DNA of 64,000 nt from contig NC_039362.1 of NCBI RefSeq assembly GCF_003573695.1, positions 15,210,063 through 15,274,062 of the forward strand, in the 5' to 3' direction. Below are positions 56,957 through 64,000 of the stretch, piece after piece. Position 1 is the first letter of the stretch; each line of letters opens with the position of its first letter. The notes under the pieces were generated by a model, which saw only the letters and a list, made by a program, of their open reading frames with translations, searched no databases and was not told the DNA's origin. This DNA comes from Papaver somniferum. Taxonomy: Eukaryota; Streptophyta; Magnoliopsida; Ranunculales; Papaveraceae. Made by a program: the position numbers and the translations under genes.

Positions 56957-59900
56957 GAGGGATTTCCTGTTTAGTCCACTAAACCCGACCCGGGTTAGTG
57001 GTTAGTCCAGCGGGATTAAACATTTAGCCTTTAGTCCAAAAAGGTTTAAACATACTGATATGTAGTATGTTATGTATTGATATGTAGTATGTTATGTATT
57101 GTTATGTATTGATACTACATATTGACATGTAGTATGTTATATATTGATATGTAGTATGTTTGATACGTAGTATAGTATACTAGTAGTATATACTAGTAGT
57201 ATATACTAGTAGTAATTAGTAGTAACTAGTATGTAGTAATAACATATGTAGTATGTAATATACTAGTAGTAACTAGTATGTAATATGTAGTAATAACATA
57301 TGTAGTATGTAGTATATTAGTAGTAACTAGTATACTAGTATAGTAGTAGTAGTATGTTATGTATTGATACTACATATTGACATGTAGTATGTTATATATA
57401 TGTAGTATGTAGTATGTTATGTATTGATACTACATATTGATAGTAGTAACTAGTATGTAGTATGTAGTAATAACATATGTAGTATGTTATATATTGATAT
57501 GTACTATGTTTGATATGTAGTATGTTATATATTGATACTACATATTGATATCTAGTATGTTATATATTGATATGTAGTATTGATATGTAGTATGTTATAT
57601 ATTGATATGTAGTATGTTATACATTGATACTACATATTGATATGTAGTATGTTATATATTGATATGTATTATGGTATACTAGTAGTAACTAGTATACTAG
57701 TAGTAATTAGTAGTAACCAGTATGTAGTATGTAGTAATAACATATGTAGTATGTAATATACTAGTAGTAACTAGTATGTAATATGTAGTAATAATGTAGT
57801 ATGTAGTATACTAGTAGTAATATGTTATATATTGATACTACATATTGATATGTAATATGTTATGTAGTGATACTACATATTGACATGTAGTATGTTATAT
57901 ATTGATATGTAGTATGTTTGATATGTAGTATGTTATATTGACTGTAGTAGTATAGTATACTAGTAGTATATACTAGTAGTATACTAGTAATATACTAGTA
58001 GTAATTAGTAGTAACTGGTATGTAGTATGTAGTAATAACATATGTAGTATGTAATATACTAGTAGTAACTAGTATGTAATATGTAGTAATAACATATGTA
58101 GTATGTAGTATATTAGTAGTAACTAGTATACTAGTATACTAGTAGTAATATGTTATGTATTGATACTACATATTGATATGTAGTATGTTATGTATTGATA
58201 CTACATATTGACATGTAGTATGTTATATATATGTAGTATGTAGTATGTCATACTACTTGATATGTAGTATGTTATGTATTGATACTACATATTGATAGTA
58301 GTAACTAGTATGTAGTATGTAGTAATAACATATGTAGTATGTTATACATTGATATGTAGTATGTTATATATTGATACTACATATTGATATCTAGTATGTT
58401 ATATATTGATATGTAGTGTTGACATGTAGTGTTATATATTGATACTACATATTGATATCTAGTATGTTATATATTGATATGTAGTATTGACATGTAGTAT
58501 GTTATATATTGATACTACATATTGATATGTAGTATGTTATATATTGATATGTATTATAGTATACTAGTAGTAATTAGTAGTAACCAGTATGTAGTGTAGT
58601 AATAACATATGTAGTATGTAATATACTAGTAGTAACTAGTATGTAATATGTAGTAATAACATATGTAGTATGTAGTATACTAGTAGTAATATGTTATATA
58701 TTGATACTACATATTGATATGTAATATGTTATGTAGTGATACTACATATTGACATGTAGTATGTCATATATTGATATGTAGTATGTTTGATATGTAGTAT
58801 GTTATATATTGATACTACATAGTGATATGTAGTATGTTATGTATTGATACTACATATCAAAAAAAAATTGTTATGTATTGATACTATATATTTTACTACC
58901 AGTACTAGTTACTACTAGTTTACTAGTATACTAGTATACTAGTATACTAGTTTAGTATAGTAAAGTAGTTACATAATTTAGTAACAAAATTTGGTTCTGC
59001 ATTACTCTACTAACCCTAACAAATAATATACTATGTATGTTAGTAACATATGTAATATGTAGTAACATATATACGTATTAATACTAGTTTACTAGTATAC
59101 TAGTATACATATGTAATATGTAGTAACATATGTAACTAGTATACATATGTAATATGTAGTAATATGTAGTAACTAGTAACATATGTAATATGTAGTAACT
59201 AATAACTAGTATACTAGTATACTAGTAACTACTAGTATACTAGTATTAATATGTATTATGTAGTAAAATATGTAGTAACATATATAGAAAAAATGTAGTA
59301 TGTAGTAACATATGTTACTAGTATCAATATGTTATATACTGATACTACATATTAATATGTAGTATGTTATACATTACGCACTACATATTAATATGTAGTA
59401 ACATTATTAATATGTGGTATATTATATATTGATATTACATATTAATATTGATACTACATATTAATATGTAGTATGTTATATATGACACTACATATTAATA
59501 TGTAGTGTCATATTAGTATGTAGTATGTTATATATTGATATTACATATTAATATGTTACTAATATACTAGTTTACTAGTATAATACTAGTTACTATTAAT
59601 ACTACTAGTATTCTAGTATAGTACTAGTTACTACTAGTAAACTAGTCTACTAGTACACATGTTACTACTAGTATAGTAGAGTAGTTACTTAATACTAGTT
59701 TACTAGTATACTAGTATACATATGTAATATGTAGTAACATATGTAACTAGTAATATGTAGTAAGTAGTAACATATGTAATATGTAGTGTCATATTAATAT
59801 GTAGTATGTTATATATTGATATTACATATTAATATGTTACTAGTATACTAGTATAATACTAGTTACTATTAGTACTACTAGTATACTAGTATAGTACTAG

Positions 59901-60270
59901 TTACTACTAGTAAACTAGTCTACTAGTACACATGTTACTACTAGTATAGTAGAGTAGTTACTTAATTTACGAGTAACATATTCTTTTTACTATTAATATA
60001 GTACATATTGATATGTAGTATGACCATATTGATACTATTAATATGTAGTAACATATTACTAGTAATATTCAATGTGTTGATACTAATTAGATCTGTAAGG
60101 GTGTTTTAGGCATTTAGAAAATACACTTTATAATCTCCACAAAAATTTTGGACTAGCGAGTAAATAATCTAGTCCAAAAACATATTTTTGGACTAACGAG
60201 TAAATGTTTTTCGTGGGTGGACTAGCCATTAACTGGGTCATGAAAAATTGGACTAAATAGTAATTCCTAC
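56957..60270 (-). mobile_element. TA-satellite-filled DNA transposon-like element C
   Basis: It has the same ends as element A but inverted: GAGGGATTTCCTGTTTAGTCC at 56957 and TAGTAATTCCTAC at 60270. The TAGTCCA blocks near 60070-60250 match 46849-47030 in reverse complement nearly base for base, including AAAACACCCT and CTAATTAGTATCAACAC. The interior is TA-type repeat only. No target duplication was found. Confidence 0.7.
57050..60060. repeat. TA-rich tandem repeat array (right)
   Basis: About 3 kb of TAGTATACTAG, TATATTGATACTACATATTGATATGTAGT and TAGTAATAACATATGTAGT units, the reverse complement of the left array, with block duplications (for example 57170-57350 against 57950-58130, and 59460-59690 against 59780-59960). 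Confidence 0.92.
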
Positions 60271-61478
60271 ATATTACCAATGCTACGGAACAAATAAAAT
60301 CTCTACTAAAACATGTTATGAACCTACCGACTCTTCCGTGCTATGCATACTTACAAAATGATTACATGAACGAATCCTAAAACTTGATTCTATACAATGA
60401 AAAACAGAAAAAGTTCAATTAAACCAATGTACAGGTTACAAAGAAAAAATATAAATGCTATAGGACAAGAAAAATCAAAATAAAATCCACAGTCAAAAAG
60501 CTACAGAAAAATTCCTAGGTGAACTGCAAAATACAAAAGCTACAGTGAAAAAAAAATGATCTCAAAAATCAAAACAGTACCCGAACAGGCAACACTTTTC
60601 AACTAAAAATTAATATACATTTGAAACACTAAAAAAGAATACACAACTACTACGGATAGAAACTACACGGAAATAAAAACTACAATTTCCTAACTGAAAT
60701 GCAGAACCAAAAGCTACAAAACAAATAAAGTTCAGCAACTACTGGACATATATACAAACGAAGTACTGGATTATCTAGATAGTATCCCCAGAATGAAATG
60801 AAAACAAAAGGAAATTAAGAACACGGGCACATATAGTAATGTTAGTAACAACAACTCTTTTTTGGATTTTTTTTATGTATACGAAAGGAAAGAGTATATA
60901 CAATATCCTAGGAACCTACAGAATTATATATATACCCTACTCAAAGACATAAAATGATACTCAACAGTACAACGACATCCTAAAAATAATATACACAAGC
61001 TACATAGCAAACAAGTTCCTCAATGAAATACAAAATACAAAAGCTACAGATAAGCTATTAAGTGGTAGAAAAATAATTTGACAAGATGCAACTAATGGAA
61101 GACTAATGATCACATATAATTTATACAAGGTAGCTAGCTATGTATTGGACTCGGAAACAAAATAAATTCAGAAACTATGAAACAAGTGAAGCAAATGTGC
61201 AAAGAGCTACAGGACAAACTAAGTACAAGCTAGGCATTTATAAGCAATGAAAAATGTAAACAATATACAGGGATGTTTAGAATTATCTACAGAGCAGTAC
61301 TTGCTGCAATGAAACAACGACCAAAGAGATGCGAGAACACAAGTAAGAATTATCAGACCAGTTATCCCTTTATTTTTATTTTTTTTAATTTCACGAAACC
61401 AAAAGCAAAGACTATATACAATCCTAACTACAAATCAGTAAAGCAAAACCTATTAATGTAACTGCATTGTTTGCCAAC
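60271..61478 (-). other. Leader of a minus-strand Athila-like element
   Basis: It lies on the inner side of a primer site. No gag ORF is present. The sequence is A-rich on the plus strand with many AAGCTACA, AAATACAAAA and similar short repeats, as in long retrotransposon leaders. It is cut by element C at 60270; gag-pol is not found beyond. Confidence 0.5.
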
Positions 61479-61496
61479 TCCCCGGCAACGGCGCCA
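61479..61496 (-). other. Primer binding site, Asp-tRNA type, minus strand
   Basis: The minus strand reads TGGCGCCGTTGCCGGGGA, the Athila-type primer site, six bases inside the LTR end at 61503. Confidence 0.88.
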
Positions 61497-61502
61497 AAAA
61501 CT

Positions 61503-63057
61503 TGGTAGGACTAGAAGAAAGATGCCTACGATATTAAACAGCAAGTGCACAGTGCCTTATTGTGTATAGTGCAAATACAGGTCGATCCACAGGGACAAGG
61601 TGGGTGTAGAGTTGAAACTACGTTCTTACTATAACTGATTCCAAACAACAGTAACACAAACAGGGGCTTTGTATCGATACGACAAAGGTTATAAATGATT
61701 ATACTAAAGAAACAAGATTAAAAAGCAATAAAAGATAAACTACGACTTTGAATCCACCACCTAAATGCATAGAAATCCTATATTTGATAAACTAGTTCTC
61801 CTTTCAATCGAGGAGCTATAAAAGTTCTAGCCTCAAACTACCTTGAAGATGTGATAAACCACTAGTTCAAATGGATAATTTAACCTCACCAAAATATGTC
61901 AATTCCTAGCATTACCTATCTTTTTAAGGCATAGATAATCACAAATTGAGCTGAATCAGTTTATATAGTGCTTGAAAACATACAAAGAATTACTCTAACT
62001 ACCATGGATGTATGACATAAAAGGTGAAAGTACTTTGATGTTTTTCAGAGATTAAATCATACTTTCAATAAAATTCCATGGAGAACAAAGTAAAATCAAA
62101 CCAAGTATTTCTAATTATCAAGGTGTTTCATCTCTGCCCTAGCAGAGATGTTTAGAACATAAGAAGATTGAAATTAAAACCTAAATATTACTACTACTAA
62201 TTGCACCGGCTACTCCGGGCTTGAGTTTTACATCACAGACCCATCTCTATTTATACACAAAAATCCTAATTGGGTTTCAATACAACACTAAATCTCCACC
62301 CACTCACCATAATTATTTTCTGATAATCTTATCTCCTTTCACGTCTCCTCTTCTGCGACAGTTGATTGACTTGTCTTCTTGATTGGTATACTGAACCTAT
62401 GAATTTCCCTAGCTAGGGTTACTGTTTCTGATAAAATAGGATGAGGGAGAGATACAATTGATAGTTAAATTGGTATTGCTGGTGAAGAGGTCGTGTATGG
62501 ATGGAAGATGGAGTAAATTGAGAGGGTGAAATTGGTAGTGGCTGAGTACACAGGCGTGGGGAAATCGAAGATGAAAATGGAGTTGGTTTTCTGGTCATGA
62601 AGATATTTTGAGGGAGAAAGGGGGAGGCGATCTGGTGTTGAGCGAGAACATCAAATTTGATGCAACGGGTACAGAAACGGGTCAGATCCTGGGTTTACTT
62701 CTTCTATCAAGTCAACTTCTTCTTTAAAGCACTATGCAAACAGATTGTAAGAGGAACTGCAAGGGGATTGCACCAAGCCGATTTCAACTGGCTTTTGCGC
62801 GGCATTTCTTCTACATTTCTCACAACCATTCCGCGAAACTCTTGCTTTCAGGTTCTGACCACAATTCTTTGCTCCTTTCGCTTCTCTAAGCATCCAAGCT
62901 TTATTTACTACCTAAAATCACAGAATTAAATTAGATACAATAATGATACTTGAAAACGGTAAATACAGGATTCGGCATAAAATGGGAATTTAAAGCACAC
63001 AAAATGAGATAAGTGCCAATAAAATGATAAAAAATATGCAATATTTAGCACCTATCA
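61503..63057 (-). repeat. Athila-like LTR, minus strand
   Basis: On the minus strand it starts TGATAGGTGCTAAATATTGC at 63057 and ends CCTACCA at 61503, 1555 bp. The start resembles the Athila LTR start (TGATGAGTGCCAAATATTG, then GCATTTAACTCAT-like and CATTTTATCCCATA-like parts), so it is a related but distinct subfamily. The 90-codon ORF at 62657 is antisense LTR sequence. The outer side abuts a different gag at 63058. Confidence 0.82.
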
Positions 63058-64000
63058 CCTCGTCCGCTAGATTCTTCGGAAACCATAGAGGATTCAGGTA
63101 TCACGGGAAGTGTGGGTAGGATGTTGGAGGATATCCTGGAAAACCAAGCTGGTATCGCTAGGAGGCAAAGCGAAACATTCCGCCTTTTGAACGATATAAC
63201 AGCTCAATTACAAGGAGGTTCGGCAAGAATTTATCCAGACGGTGTAAGAAACGTTGAATCCTTATCTAGAAGTCATGCCTTCACCGCTGAAGATGCAGAG
63301 AGAGAGAGAGCGTGGTCACAGGGGACTCAGGAGAGACGAACAACATGGCCCAGCTGGCAACATAGACTCGAGACAACTCCATAGTAGAAAAGACTTATCC
63401 GGGATGCCACAATGTTTGCCGGATAAAGAAAAGGAGCCTGCAGCTTACGTAGCATTGCTAGAAGATTTATATTTCAAGACTCTTGCTGAAGCTCAGAAGA
63501 CTTCCCAATCCACAACGACCTTTATGCCAAGTGAAGAAATGCTCGAGGAGGGAGAAATCAATCAAGGAACACATGAGTGCAGAGGATGGGAGCATTCGAC
63601 TCATTCACCCCGCAATGATATTATGACGCCTTCCGCATTCCGTCATCCAGTTAAGCGAGCCGCGGATATGATGACACACACTGGTTTTCCAACTCCATCT
63701 CCAAAATATACTCCACATCAAAACTACAGAGAGACGTCACGACATCCACTAACGCAAGAAAAGATGAAATCAAGATATCCACGTTTGCCGATTCCAATGA
63801 AGAAGATATTGGAATTGCTGGAGACATGGGTACGAGACAGAGAAGTACAACTGTCGTCTGTGTGGCGTCTGCCGACTAATCAAGAAATGACAGACTCGAG
63901 GTATTGCCATTATCATCGGTTCCTTCATCACCCTACCAGTGAATGCAACGCCTTGAAGCACATCGTTCAGGAGAAGCTTAATTCAGAGGAGTTGCCTTCC
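63058..64000 (+). pseudogene. Tat/Ogre-type gag, cut by an LTR on the left and the window on the right
   Basis: The frame from 63061 reads DSSETIEDSG, then LENQAGIARRQSETFRLLND, to a (GA)n tract at about 63298, where one base shifts the reading to the frame that stays open to 64000 (from RERGHRGLRRDEQ through an ATG at 63404). The later part has KKILELLETWVRDREVQL and SRYCHYHRFLHHPTSECNAL, the altered zinc-binding region of Tat/Ogre gags. The Athila-like LTR interrupts its N-terminus. It is the only gag of this lineage in the window. Confidence 0.72.

Noticed and set aside
47040..60060. CRISPR-like or centromeric-type regular repeat
   Set aside because: The repeats are AT-rich, variable in length, without unique spacers or a fixed 150-180 bp monomer.

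Overview
The window is a heavily nested block of transposable elements from a plant nuclear genome. Evidence: Ty3/gypsy Tat- and Athila-type and Ty1/copia long-LTR retrotransposons with plant tRNA primer sites (TGGCGCC and TGGTATCAGAGC), an L1-type LINE with a plant DUF4283-like ORF1 and a C-terminal RNase H, an F-box gene of the plant F-box-associated type, and GT-AG introns. It is probably a eudicot; the sequence does not let me name the species. Almost every coding region belongs to a mobile element and most are broken. I see no rRNA gene, CRISPR array or bacterial operon.

Layout. (1) 1-22527: a Tat-lineage gypsy element read on the minus strand. Its 3' LTR is cut by the window edge (1-155) and its 5' LTR is at 22069-22527. 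Between integrase and 3' LTR it carries a spliced gene on the opposite strand (548-about 2868). It lacks most of gag. (2) 7789-21483: a younger Athila-type element (plus strand, 2.1-kb LTRs) inserted into the Tat protease with a perfect 5-bp duplication. It is itself interrupted in gag by a 1601-bp solo LTR (11112-12712), again with a perfect 5-bp duplication. (3) 22528-31513: a decayed copia fragment, then a tandem LTR-internal-LTR-internal array of a long-LTR copia family whose internal regions encode unusual proteins instead of gag-pol. (4) 31514-38455: an inverted Athila-like LTR composite, a 5'-truncated LINE tail, and a third related copia LTR with a gag remnant. (5) about 38455-45224: a nearly full-length but broken L1-type LINE. 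(6) 46333-56930: two minus-strand host exons, an F-box protein and a cysteine/histidine zinc-binding protein, each broken by an insertion. (7) 46849-51225 and 56957-60270: two members, in opposite orientations, of a DNA-transposon-like family filled with kilobases of TAGTATAC/ACATATCAATATGTAGT repeats; a third member is nested in the first with a 9-bp duplication. (8) 52670-56618: a young copia element with 296-bp LTRs, sitting at the donor end of the zinc-binding exon. (9) 60271-64000: a minus-strand Athila-like LTR with primer site and leader, inserted in a Tat/Ogre-type gag that runs off the window.

How the parts relate. The nesting gives relative ages: Tat, then Athila, then the solo LTR. 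The copia, TA-rich and MITE insertions dismantled what look like host exons. The points most worth following are the spliced antisense gene in the Tat element, the long-LTR copia units with replacement ORFs, and the TA-satellite-filled transposon family that disrupts the F-box gene.
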